A DNA stretch of 64,000 bases from the NCBI GenBank assembly GCA_947034885.2, contig OX344754.2, positions 10,299,001-10,363,000 on the forward strand. The letters are read 5' to 3'. A program made the position numbers and the translations under genes. Shown piece by piece: positions 22,745-32,980 of this stretch (within the stretch, counting starts at the first letter, position 1; the number at the start of each line of letters is the position of its first letter). This DNA comes from Thuidium tamariscinum. Lineage: Eukaryota; Streptophyta; Bryopsida; Hypnales; Thuidiaceae. The notes under the pieces are model-generated. The model was not told where the DNA came from. It did no database searches and saw only the letters and a program-made list of their open reading frames with translations.

Positions 22745-24418
22745 GTGGGATGGGGTAATAACCAGGAAGAGATTTGGTATGATCCTGAAGATTTGTCTAA
22801 GGGGATGGAAGGGACTCCTATCAAAGTTGCTGACTTTGACGTGCCTTTGCCTTATTTTCAGTATATGAATTGTAGTCTAATTTATGATCAAGCGCAGATA
22901 TGTCCCACCCTGAAGAGCCTGCACCATGGGGACTACTGTCAATGTTCCAACAGCTGCATGGATGGTAGTTGTCCATGCCAAGCACATGTTGGAGGTGGAG
23001 GTGCATATCCCGGAGGCATTCTAGCAGATCAGTTAATCGAGGGAGATGACGATGGTACTCCTCATTTCTGTAAGAAAGGGACCCCATGTATGAGGGGTAG
23101 AGAGTAGTGCAAGGGTCATGTTCCTCATACTTTCCTTAAGGAGTGCAATGTGAAGTGTGCATGTGGCAGTGACTGTTGCAATCGTGTTGTTCAGCAGGGG
23201 ATGAAGTTTCAAGTAGAGGTCTTTCATATAGCCCTCACGGGATGGGGGATTCGAGCAGCTGAGCATATACCTAGAGGTGCATTCGTTTTTGAGCTGACAG
23301 GTGAGATTTTGACTACTGCTGAACTTATTGATAGAAATAAGCTGGCAAAGGGCCTACTCTCCTATAGTATGGCCATAAGAGGATTTTCAGCTCTTGTAAG
23401 AGACTGCGAGTTCCCAAACGCTGGGAACGCATTGGGAACACTAGGAACGCGATGCTGATGTGGTCGAGCGACTACCACGTCATAAAATAATAATTTTTTA
23501 TTAATTTTAATTAAATATTAAATATTTTGAAAATATTTTTTTGAAAATATTTTTTTTTTTTTAAATCATTTTTTTTCTATTTAATACATTCTGAAGTTTT
23601 TTGGAAAAAAAAATTTTAATTTTTTTTTTTCAAAATTCAAAAATTCAGACTAGCAGGGTGCTGGTCTACAGCAGTGGGAACAATTTCGGGGAACACCCTT
23701 GAAACGGTCTCTTGGGGGCCCAGAAATCCTCTTATGTCTTGATGCAGACTGGGCTACTGAGCACATTGTAGACGACAACAATGCTTTGAACTTGGATTCC
23801 ACTCGCTTTGGAAACGTGGCCAGATTTTTGAACCACAGGTACAATTTACAATTCATTTTTTGTTAATTTCTTTCGCTTTAAATTACTTCTTTGGGAAGAC
23901 TGTCCATTTTTTATTGGGTGTTATGGCTTTAATTACAGCTGTGGTTTAGGGGTCATAGACTTGGTCTCTTCGAAATTTAACAATGTGTCTACATTCTTGA
24001 ACCTCGGGATAGAGTTGGGCAACGTTTGCCTTTAAATTGTTTCTCAATGTTCAATACCTTTGATACATTGACCCTTGCAATTGGACATTACAGATGTGGA
24101 GATCCGAATCTAGTAGACATGCCTGTCTCAATTGGAAGTATCGACCGCCATTTCTATCATATTGCCTTCTTCACGAATCGAAGAGTTGAAGTTGGAGAGG
24201 AGTTGACGTGGGATTATGGCACAACGTTTAATGACTCTGAAACATCACAATCTTCTTTTGCTTGTAGGTGCAGCAGTGTCTTATGCAGGCAAAAGTTGTG
24301 TAACACTAACTTGCCCAAAGACGAGGTGGGTGACACTTCAATGACTGTAGCCGAGTTGTTGGCTACTGCACATCGAAAATTTCTCACAGACCCATCTAAA
24401 CCACGTAGGACCAAATGA
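22745..24418 (+). pseudogene. SUVR-like SET-domain histone H3K9 methyltransferase gene, broken by a stop and a MITE
   Basis: The order of motifs matches plant SUVR1/2/4 proteins, which methylate histone H3 lysine 9 in repeat silencing. A short N-flank (DLSKGMEG...PLPYFQYMN) precedes a pre-SET zinc cluster (CQCSNSCMDGSCPC, then KCACGSDCCNRVVQQG). The SET domain has the cofactor motif GWGIRAAEHIPRGAF, LDADW, NVARFLNHRCGDPN, HIAFFTNRRVEVGEELTWDYG, and a post-SET CRCSSVLC. An intron at 23839-24093 splits NHR, and the product ends at 24418. The first exon lacks an ATG and probably has an upstream partner (acceptor near 22723). Two lesions are present: TAG at 23105-23107 in the pre-SET region, and a 355-bp MITE between MAI and CLDADW. 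All catalytic motifs are otherwise intact. Confidence 0.88.
23378..23732. mobile_element. MITE (TA target duplication, Tc1/mariner-Stowaway-like) in the SET domain
   Basis: Left end AGAGGATTTTCAGCTCTT and right end (reverse complement) AGAGGATTTCTGGGCC form an imperfect inverted repeat that continues for about 40 bp to GTTCCC. TA flanks it at 23376-23377 and 23733-23734. Removing it and one TA joins SYSMAI to CLDADW in frame, the expected SET sequence. Its core is AT-rich. Confidence 0.85.
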
Positions 24419-25309
24419 ATTAGGACTTTGCAATGGGGCTTTCAAAGGTAGGGGTGTTTTAGTGATATTTGTACTCCATGTACTCCATGTACATGTACTA
24501 TATATAAAGATGTAATATCTACTATATGTACAAAGTGTGTACTATATGTACAAAGTGTACTCTATGTAAAAATGTATTGTTTTTTGATATTTTAAGGAAT
24601 CACTATTGCAATCTCGTTTAGTGTGAATTAATAGTGATTTCTAATTTAACTGGTCACTTGCGGACTGCCAATGTTCTCATCAGCCTCTTTCATGTGTAAA
24701 ACACTCTTGTTCGTTGAAGTATATGGACCAATTTTGTACATGGAACAGGAGGAGTAAGTCATGCAATACCAAAGTTCTAGCTCCCAGTTTTGCTACTTTA
24801 GAGTGAACTGTAGAGGATGTTTTGTCCATTGTGCGTGCAAGTATTAAAGCCTTGGCCATATTGTCATTACCCCGTTCCACAGTGCACAAGATTATATTCA
24901 ATTTATATGTAAATGTAATCAGACAAGTTTCTTGAATGCGAAAGTTACATTCTTTAAAAGAAAGGTCATTGTCATTGTATCGATTGACCATTTAGCTTTC
25001 CACTTGTTCTTCAAGAACTTCCCCTTTAGAGATGAACATTCATTCAAACATTCATTCTAAAACAACTCTTTGTATATTCTTGGTCAATTATTTTGCCTCT
25101 ACAAATTCAAGCCCAACATGTGGTCATCTTTCTAGAGTAAGGAATGCAAACAAATTATGGCAAAGCTAGTGTGGGACTACTTAGCATCCCAACTCCCATG
25201 ATCTATACAAAAAGTCTGATGACACCATTTATCTTTATTTCTTCTAATCCTCATTATAGGGTCTACAATCCATACCAGGTTCCTATTTATTTATTTATTT
25301 TTTGAATGT
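24419..25309. other. Spacer downstream of the SET gene, GTAC-rich at its start
   Basis: At 24470-24570 there is a run of GTAC words (TACTCCATGTACATGTACTA, then repeats of CTATATGTACAAAGTGT). The rest is AT-rich and noncoding. Confidence 0.5.
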
Positions 25310-25790
25310 TTTCATATTTAGGTGATGTGTGCATTTCATCATCACCCAATTTTTTTCACCACCTAAGAAAACATTCTTGTGAATGTTTTTTTAGGGGTTG
25401 ACATTCATTACCTTCCCATTTTTTTCTTTCAAAAGTTTTCTTATATAGGTAATGGGTGTATACCATCACCCAATTTTTTTCATCACTTAAGAGAACATTC
25501 TCATGAATATTTTCTTAGGTTTTGGCATTCATTACCTTCCCATTTTTTTTTCTTTCGAATTTTTTCTTATTTAGGTGATGTGTGCATTCCATCATCACCC
25601 AATTTTTTTCACCACCTAAGAAAACATTCTTGTGAATGTTTTTTTAGGGGTTGGCATTCATTACCTTCCCATTTTTTTTTCTTTCGAATTTTTTCTCATA
25701 TAGGTGATGGGTGCATTTTTTTTTCACCCAATTTTTTTCATCACCTAAAGAAAAAGAAAACAGTCTAGTAAATGTTTTCTTAGATGTTGG
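25310..25790. repeat. Four tandem repeats of about 125 bp
   Basis: Units contain TTAGGTGATGTGTGCATT, CATCACCCAATTTTTTTCA, CACCTAAGAAAACATTCT and GGCATTCATTACCTTCCC. The CACCC word recurs near 25345, 25467, 25600 and 25727. Open frames across it on the plus strand are by-products of the repeat. Confidence 0.85.
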
Positions 25791-27369
25791 CATTCATTAG
25801 CTCCCTACTTTTTTCCCTTGTAAATGTTTCAATTTGTTGTCACTAGCATTTGTTCCCTTCACCTTTTTTTCCTTTTTGAGTTTCTTATAGGTGTCTTGAA
25901 ATTCGTTTCCTATATTTGGTGTTGTACTAGTGCAAAGGTCTTTTTTTTAATATTTGATATATTCACTTTAACTAAATTCATTCTCCATTCTTTTGTGCAA
26001 TTAGTAGGAATATGATTAATAAGCATATTAAATATGCTCATTAATCCAATCGTTAAGTGCTTCATTAGTATATCATTGGATTATTTCCTTAAAATTAAAA
26101 GTTGTAAAAACTCTGAGATTTATATTTGGAGCCATACAATTAGTGGAAAAAAGCTTCTAGTGCTCTTCCATGTACCATAGCTTCAATACCCAAACCACGA
26201 ATCAATGTTTGAAAATTCATTTATTTTTAAAAAAAAACTAAAAATTAAAATTTTGGAAAGGACTGATGGTGATCATATTTCACCAAAGGGTTGATTTTGA
26301 AACCATTTTGGGTATGTAGGATTACATGTACAAAGGGTCCCTATTTGCATGAATTGTAATATTGTTTTTTTTTAAATTCTTTTGAGTGGACACATGATTC
26401 TTTAGTGTGGGAGAAGAATACATGAATTTCGAGTCTATATCATTAATGTTTTGCACTCCATAGTACTCAAAATCCCTAAATTGTAAAGTGTGAAAAATTA
26501 GCTAAATTAAAATTTAGTTAGAAAATATTTTTTTGAAATTTTTGAAAAACAAGAAACCTCATTACTATCAATAAAAATTTCAAATAAATTTGCCTAACCC
26601 TAAGGTGTCCAAATTCATCTCTATTATTAACCCTTTAAGGACCGTGGTTGATTTGGGGGCAAGTTTGGGGGGCGGGTGTATTTCTTCAAGAAAGTGAATT
26701 TTGTGGCCACTCTAAGTGTAATCTTAGATCGAACCGTATAAAGTGTTTCTATAAGGGAGATTATTCAACCTAACCAAAAATCAAACTCATCCAATGGTAC
26801 AAATTGCTATAAATAAAGTAGAAGGTCCATAAATCAACCTTTTAAGGGCTAGAATTGAATTTTTGGAAGGTGGAACATCTTTATATATTTTTCAGTAAAT
26901 TTTTCTCAAGAGGCAAGTAGAATAGGCATCTAATCCTTGTCGTTTCATATTTTTTGAATCTTTTTGAAATTAGTTACAAATTTTTGAAGTTCACAAAAAA
27001 TGGTCATTTGTAGTCATCAAAAGCAATACACTTCTAAAAGCTGAGTTTGTGATTAACTATAGGTATATCCAAATCAGAGGGCAACTAGTAAATGAACATC
27101 TCATTTCTCACCTATAACACAGCTTCAGATAAGAAATATTACACTTAAAAGCGAGTTTAAAAACTCACAACTATTTATTAGTTCATGCAGTACATATTGT
27201 ATACAGAACATATAGTACATATAGTGTATCTTGTACATATGGTACATGTAGCACATAGAGTACTTGTAAGGCATATCTAGCTTGAAGCTCTCATAGTACT
27301 CAAAGTATCTACTGATACTTCCAAATATGCTTTGAGTTCCCACAGCCTCAATGCTACAATGCAACATAG
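25791..27369. other. AT-rich spacer between convergent E2 genes
   Basis: No gene is supported. A GTAC- and GTACAT-rich patch occurs at 27180-27265, downstream of the DDE-type gene, where its transcript should end. Confidence 0.5.
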
Positions 27370-30300
27370 TTAATCACCATTGAATGCCCACCACTCCCGT
27401 AAGGCATCTTCACATATCCGTTGTGTTTCACTAGACACCTTGTATACATGAGTTCCTTTCACCCTATGAGAAGCTAGAACCATAGGGAATTTACAAGCCC
27501 GAACTAGATGAGCCTCTACATGAGCATCAACTGCCCTGTCACAAAGCACGTAGGTCTTCTCTCCACGCCCGTACTTCTTGAAGTATTGTGCTCGAATCAC
27601 AGCGTCTCCAGCTCCAAAAAATCCCCCCCATGGACATGTCATGGACTCCTGTAACACAAACTTCTTGGCCACACATTGGAGGATGTAGTATTCCACCCCA
27701 TCTTCGTTATCCTCCTCTGCAGGTATCATGAAGTTGTCGCCAATTTCTACCAAGTCACCAACCTCTTCCGAAATACCATCATACGCCCAGTTTGCTTCAT
27801 TGTCCATCTCTTCGACTTGTTGAGCTACAGCAGCAGTATTGAAAGGCTGCAACCTTTGAACCCGCCATTCCTGCACATGTGCTGAATTTTCACACTCAGT
27901 CCAATCACCATCAATACATGGGATACAAAAGCATGACAATTCACGAGTCCTAAGCAGGGTAGGGTTAGTTATAGAAAAGCCTGAAATGGAATAAAGACTT
28001 TTGGAGCCTGGCAGAGTGTGGCATTTGATACTATTATCAGCATGATCGACATCCGAATCTCCAATCAGCCAAAAAATACGAGAAAGAGGGGAAGTTGTAG
28101 CTCGTGCGTATGAGCTGGGTACACGTTCGGTGTATTTCTCATCCAAGAAATCCACTACATCAGCAGCATTCCGTAACGGCCGCAAGGGATTCTCAATCTG
28201 CTCAGCAGCCAATGCCCTTTTCACCACCGCACCTGCCCCATCCCATTCGCCCTTTCCATGAGCGGATTCAAAGAAATTCCAATTCATCTTGCAACCTCCA
28301 GTGAGCCCAGGGTAGCGTGCCACAAAATACATAGCTGTTGCACACTTGAACTGTGCACTACAGCCGTCACTGAACACCCAATGCTCCTCCGGAGTGAATC
28401 CAGAGTCAGTTAGCCAATCCCAATGCAACATCAGGCAATGCTGAACAAAAGCAGAGTCGTGGGATTTATCATTAGAGATATAAAAGTGGGTCTGCTTCAT
28501 AGTCTGGTCTCCTTCTTTCCACATCGTAATGTGAACCAATATGGTCACACTTGTACTGTGATAATACAAGCTCTGCACCTCATTCTGGATGGCAAAGGAG
28601 TAATTTTCAGCATAGTCAATGTGGGATACAACAACCCCCTCGGGCACATTTTGCATCATCAGTTGGCACTGCTCATCCTGCCATCGAGCCTTGAAGTTGT
28701 GCGTGACAAATGTAGTGACGGTTTTCTCCATGTATGCCAAGAATTCGTGTGCAGGTGTCTCTTTGAAAGCCTCCCTAATTCTTTTTTTGGCTCTTCCGGT
28801 CTGAGAATCCACTCCCACCTGGTAGTACTCAAAGCACTTCCACTTCAAGGTAAACGTGTTAGAAGTAGATAACTCAAGAGGACAAAACAAAAGCAAACGA
28901 AAACCACATCTAGAACACTCTCCCATAAGGCATTCCAGTCTGTGCCAAACATCAAACTCCCCTTTCGGACACACACATGCTTCCCACAGTAAGGTTATCC
29001 GCTCAAAAATGTGCTCATGTGCACAACAACCCCCCTCTTCATTGCCTTTGCAAATAATACAAGCACAAGCACAGTTAACATGCAGCCCTCTAAGCTTGTC
29101 TCTTAGATTCCTCAATCCAATCTTCATGAAATCGGTTTGAACATGGTAAATACAACAACATGTATTTCGCTCCTTTAGTTTCCGCACCCACCACGGCTTT
29201 AACCTCTCAAATGCCCTTTGCCGCACACTACATTCAAGGTGGACTTCCTTGAAGCGCAAAAAAAATGAGGTCTGCAAAACTCAGAGACATGTAAAACATG
29301 TACAATAAGAACCTTTTTTGCAAACCTTGTACGTGAGAAATATACAGAATGTACTAATTGTAGAAAAGTACCATAACAATGTACTAGGAGTCATGCATGT
29401 ATTACACACTGCAATACCACCTTCAGGTTTCAAAGGAGACATTATACAATATGTACATTTTATATTACATAAAGTTCATCACAGTGGTAGATTATTATGA
29501 AAATTGAAAAGTACAAAACCATCCCAGTACCATTTGTACTTTGATTCGTATGACCACTAACAATGCCATATGTACAAAGGGTATGTAACTAGGAAACAAA
29601 GTACAAGAGTACCTACTACACCTAGGTTCAGGGTCATCCTTCAGGTTTAAAGTTGAATATGTACAAGCTAAAATTCCATTTTGTACAACATGATCCCAAA
29701 GTGCTCATGACTACATATTAACACCTTAACCACTACATGAACAGTATTAAACATACACAGTACTCCTCATGCCATGAGCTATTGATGTACTTTTAATACT
29801 CGTAGGACATGGGGTCCAATTATTGTAGAGCTCATTCTGTTCTCTTCTAAGCAAATTCTAGCAAAACTACTTTGACTAACATGAATTTGGACTCCAAAAC
29901 ATAAGTAAAAAGACAACACCTCAATTGTAAATTCCAACATATCTGAGAATCACACAGATAATGCGTCGGATGAGGCTCCGTCCAATCCTTTAGATCTACT
30001 CAGTGTTTGATCACGTCCTTTTTGTTTGGAGAGACCTTAGTCTGGGCATTCCACCATACATGAATGCATTGTTTGACGTAGTCAGAGAGTCCCCCTCTCT
30101 TCTTATGATGTAAGCGAAGCCCTAAAACTGTTTCCTCATAATCAAGGAGCACAACCCTTCTATTCAAAGCAATATTGATACTCTCTGCTGATGTTTCCAA
30201 AATACGAGACAATGGCCTCACCCAATCAATTCCCAAGCTTACTGCTGCATCCAACAGAGCACTCTTCCTGGCTAACAACTCGTTGGAGTTTGCTACCTTT

Positions 30301-30737
30301 ACTAATTGCAATTCATTCTTGAAGCTCTCAATGAATGAGTGAATGATCTTAGCTTCCTGCGGCCGTGCATAGTACTCAGGCAACAAAGGGGAAACACTAC
30401 TGTGGCGCAATAACCTCTCCACAACATCTCTCCTACTTTGTGGACCGGGACAGCCTCTCAACTCCTGCCCTAAATATTGCACTAAACGAAGTGAGATTCG
30501 ATTAGAGTCTCTCGGTGATAGACTGTCTTCCGAAACACCTGGTGCTACAGAAGCTATAATAAGTGCCTCTTCATGCCTTTGTCTTTCTCGTGACCTCTGC
30601 AAAGACTTTCTTACTCTTGCGTTCTCAGTTACCAAAATCTGTTGCTCTTCTTGTAAGCGAGCTGCATTGGCCCTAACTGCTGGACCTGGACGACTAATGC
30701 CATTTCGTACTCGTTGTCTCTTGGCAGTGTTACCCAT
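27370..30737 (-). pseudogene. DDE-type transposase-like gene of E2, one in-frame stop
   Basis: Two main exons are clear. The 3' exon (29271-27370) follows an acceptor TTTTGCAG. It encodes about 630 residues: a Cys-rich zinc-like region (NTCCCIYHV; CACACIICKG; ECSRCGF), then candidate catalytic blocks HIDYAENY, VFSDGCSAQFK and FFESAHGKGEWDGAG. With residue 1 at 29277 these give D221, D304 and E337 or D346. The C-terminal part (VGDLVEIGDN...EYYILQC) looks like a compact beta domain. The 5' exon (30738-about 29940, acceptor TTTGTTTAAG) encodes a basic coiled coil and KTKVSPNKKDVIKH-like sequence. It is cut by TGA at 30000-30002, after which the same frame continues as EPHPTHYLCDSQ. Related proteins of unassigned class are scattered through eukaryotes, from memory. 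This is the best candidate mobility gene of E2. Confidence 0.7.
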
Positions 30738-30889
30738 TCTTAAACAAAAGAACAGACAAACGCACGTTAGTCATCTACCGTAAACCAGAGTATGTAGTTC
30801 AGAAGTTGTGAAGATGACAAGATCCAATGTAAGCATTGCATGCAGGAAGGTCTGAGGAGCATCGGTTCAAGAGAATTTGACAGAACTCA

Positions 30890-31256
30890 CCCTCATAAAT
30901 AACGGTGGTCACTTCCTCAACAAAAGGGATTCGCAGCTAACAGTTGAAGGCCCAGTCGAAAGTCTCACGGAAGAAAAAGAAGGTGTGAAGTCCGAACTTG
31001 TGGTGGGATATGATGTTGGATCTGAGCTAGTGAATAGAGATCGCCTGGAGGACTCGTTCTGTGTGTTGCACAAGCCTAAATAGAAATTAATGTTTCCTTG
31101 CTTGGACACTGGGGTTTCTGAAATGTAACCAGAGTCACTAGTCTGAGCACTAATTGACTCAAAACAACGAGAACCCAACTCAATAGGAAGACTTGCAGTG
31201 AAATATGAGGTAATAAGTTTTTGAACCAGGACAGCTGGGTGTTGTGTAGACATCGC
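30890..31256 (-). CDS. Possible 5' exon of the DDE-type gene
   Basis: On the minus strand an ATG near 31256 opens MAMSTQHPAVLVQKLITSYF, followed by a serine- and threonine-rich stretch to about 30909. A good donor, GGGTGAGTTCTG, lies near 30890, and the acceptor for the next exon is just above 30738. If spliced this would be the N-terminus of the transposase-like protein. The frame ends slightly before the donor, so either the junction is elsewhere or there is a small lesion. Confidence 0.35.
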
Positions 31257-31329
31257 CATCTTTCCTAAACCAAGACAAACAGCTTGCGCAAACATCACCA
31301 AGTATTGACCATTGCACAGAAGTTTCAAA

Positions 31330-32108
31330 GCACTAAAAATCCAAGGAAAACTGTGATTCCATACAGCCTAACAGCACAGGGAATCACAAACCAAGCCGGA
31401 GGTGCACAGCAAACGTAGCCCAGACTCAGGAGAGAGACGACGATGACGTGGCCGAAGAAAACAGTGGCGCCGCCACAACAGACCGGCGTCCAAGACAAAT
31501 CAAATTTGTCAGGATGCGCAATTAAGGAATGTTCCTTCGGTCAAAGTACAAAAATGTACTAAGAGTACTCTTGGTATCTGAACAACATATAGAAGTGCCA
31601 AAAAATAACTAACGGAAAAATTTGTTTTTTCTTTAATTGACTAGACGCCATTCTAGAACTAGGTGCCAACATCTAGAATCTTCAATCTGATTGGAAAAAG
31701 ATGGATTTTTCCACCAGATATAACTTGCAAACAAAAATTGACTTCTTTTGAAGATTTCGGCCAAACTGAAGCTGTAAATAAAAAAGTGAGGGTAGATTCG
31801 AATACGCTGCCATTGCTTATCTTCATTGCAAGAAGAAAAGAAGTACTTTGACTTCCCACCTCTAAGATATTTGTACTTTCCTTCAAAAAAGTGTACTGTG
31901 ACAATTTACTGAGCATACTAAAAGTACAAATTTCTCTCATTGAACTTGGTAATTCAAGAAAGGGACAACATGCACATGAACTTAACATGTAACAAGTCTA
32001 GCAAATAAAAAAAAATTGGCAAAAAATCCCCCCTAAGTAATCACAATCACAAGTGCAAAGTCGAGTTTTCTAGAAAATTGGCTTTGTGACTCAAAAAAGT
32101 ACGGGGTC
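31330..32108. other. E2 right subterminal region
   Basis: This is noncoding, probably the promoter side of the minus-strand gene. GTAC words recur at 31545-31580, 31840-31935 and 32098. No other feature is supported. Confidence 0.45.
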
Positions 32109-32128
32109 TAGCGTACTTACACCCTGGT
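32109..32128. repeat. E2 right end: 16-bp terminal inverted repeat plus TGGT duplication
   Basis: TAGCGTACTTACACCC (32109-32124) is the exact reverse complement of the left end, and TGGT follows at 32125-32128. Confidence 0.85.
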
Positions 32129-32380
32129 ATAAATAGATATACAAGTCTTGAAAGATAAAGGATTGATCTGGTAATCAGGACTAAGGAAATCTTAGGAACC
32201 TTTGAGATCCGGACCGGATTAGTCTTTTGCTTGGGTTTTGTTGTGGTAACTACTAACGTATTCCGGTCTTTCGTCAACTTTCGACCAAATCCTTTGGGAA
32301 CGATACACGAGTCACTTTAAGGCTAATTTAGTACATTCTAACGCCTTAGAGAAGGAATTGTGCTTTCCTGTGCTACGACA
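32129..32380. other. Right-hand end of element E1
   Basis: This 252-bp segment carries the same CCGG-centred words as 11150-14700 (ATCCGGACCGGATT near 32209, TTCCGGTCTT near 32261). It ends TGTGCTACGACA next to the AGTCG duplication. Confidence 0.75.
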
Positions 32381-32385
32381 AGTCG

Positions 32386-32980
32386 CGGGGATAGGAATCC
32401 TGTTATAGGTAAGGTAACGTATTATGGAAAAATACTGGAATTACTGGAATTGGACTACGGACGCTTAAGACCTGTTGTTTTGCTTTGTGATTGGGTGGAA
32501 CCTATTAGTAGAGGTGCAGCAGCATGCATGAAAAAAGACAAGTACGGTTATACATCCATGAAGTGGAGCAGACTTATGCGGAGGTCGTCAAATTCCTTTG
32601 TCTTTCCACTACAGGTGTCCCAAGTTTTTTTTGGCAATAGTTTTTTCGAAGAAGGCTGGTTTGTAGTTCTTCAAGTAGAACCTAGATGTACCCGCGTCGT
32701 TAACGATGTCTTGGGAAACTTCGATTTACCTTCCTCAGATTGGGCCGTTGAGAATTTTAGAAATCCTGCTCTTTTAGAAGAAGCAGATGTGGGCGACGAT
32801 GTTGATGTCCACGCCATTGACATTGAGGGGGACATAATCACGGCAAACGATTTAGTTCGTGCCCACCTTCAAGTGGAGGAAGAAGCTGAAATCAAGGACG
32901 AAGAAGGATCCCAGGACGAGACTTCGCTGGAGTTCGAGGTTGCAAATTCCGGAAGCGATGATGACAATGAGTGGAACTGA
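32386..32980 (+). pseudogene. TNP2 3' part (DUF4216-type C-terminal domain)
   Basis: This is the continuation of the TNP2 gene interrupted at 11069. It encodes RGDRNPVIGKVTYYGKILEL, then LDYG...VVLLCDWVEP, KKDKYGYTSMKWSRL and QVSQVFFG..., the hallmarks of the C-terminal domain in plant CACTA transposases. An acidic tail ends at a stop at 32978-32980. The apparent ATG at 32360 lies in E1 and is not a real start. Nothing is missing between the two halves: codon CG-C is rebuilt exactly when E1 and one AGTCG copy are removed. Confidence 0.93.

Larger units (their letters stand above)
14734..32124. mobile_element. E2: 17.4-kb GGGTG-type DNA transposon carrying a SET gene, a RING-like gene and a DDE transposase-like gene
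   Basis: The ends are a perfect 16-bp inverted repeat flanked by the 4-bp duplication TGGT. E1-type CCGG words stop at the left border and resume beyond the right one. Inside are two plus-strand genes (18664-22448 and 22745-24418) and a convergent minus-strand gene for a DDE-type protein (27370-30737). There is a tandem repeat array near the left end and spacers dense in GTAC. Four-base duplications with GGGTG ends also mark the M1 and M2 elements at 38862, 40006, 43582, 46689 and 52361, which supports transposition by one type of machinery. Common plant superfamilies do not match: hAT makes 8 bp, Mutator 9-11 bp, PIF/Harbinger 3 bp, Tc1/mariner TA, and CACTA 3 bp. Ownership of all three genes by the element is an inference from position. 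Confidence 0.75.
11070..32380. mobile_element. Unclassified transposable element E1 with TGT...ACA ends, itself interrupted
   Basis: The borders are fixed by the 5-bp AGTCG duplication and by restoration of the TNP2 frame. Ends are TGTGGCAACC on the left and GCTACGACA on the right, only weakly inverted. Removing the nested element E2 leaves about 3.9 kb (11070-14733 plus 32129-32380). Both parts are strewn with CCGG-centred words such as ATCCGGTCT and GACCGGA, seen at about 11190, 13790, 14150, 14500, 32210 and 32260. That supports them being one element. TG/CA ends with a 5-bp duplication are usual for LTR retrotransposons, but I could not find a repeated LTR, primer-binding site, reverse transcriptase or integrase. 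Confidence 0.82.

Noticed and set aside
22390-22745. Certain fusion of the RING-like and SET genes
   Set aside because: A donor-like GTAGGT near 22396 and an acceptor near 22723 make it possible, but the first gene also has a clean stop at 22448. Transcript data would be needed.
23930-23945. Alternative splice acceptor in the SET intron (TTACAG before CTGTGG)
   Set aside because: It gives NHSCGLG and then loses SET homology. The acceptor at 24093 gives NHRCGDPN, which fits the family.
27370-29277. Assignment of the DDE-type gene to KDZ, hAT or Mutator
   Set aside because: The key motifs of those families are not seen, and the 4-bp duplication of E2 does not match hAT or Mutator.
29272-29280. 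TTG near 29277 as a start for the DDE-type protein
   Set aside because: The sequence TTTTGCAG there is a splice acceptor, and upstream coding continues in another exon.
11070-32380. E1 as an ordinary LTR retrotransposon
   Set aside because: TG/CA ends and a 5-bp duplication fit, but no direct repeat of the left end occurs near the right end, and no primer-binding site, polymerase or integrase is visible.
32360-32385. ATG at 32360 as start of a separate gene
   Set aside because: It lies in the end of E1 and the duplication. Homology shows the segment is the TNP2 C-terminus.
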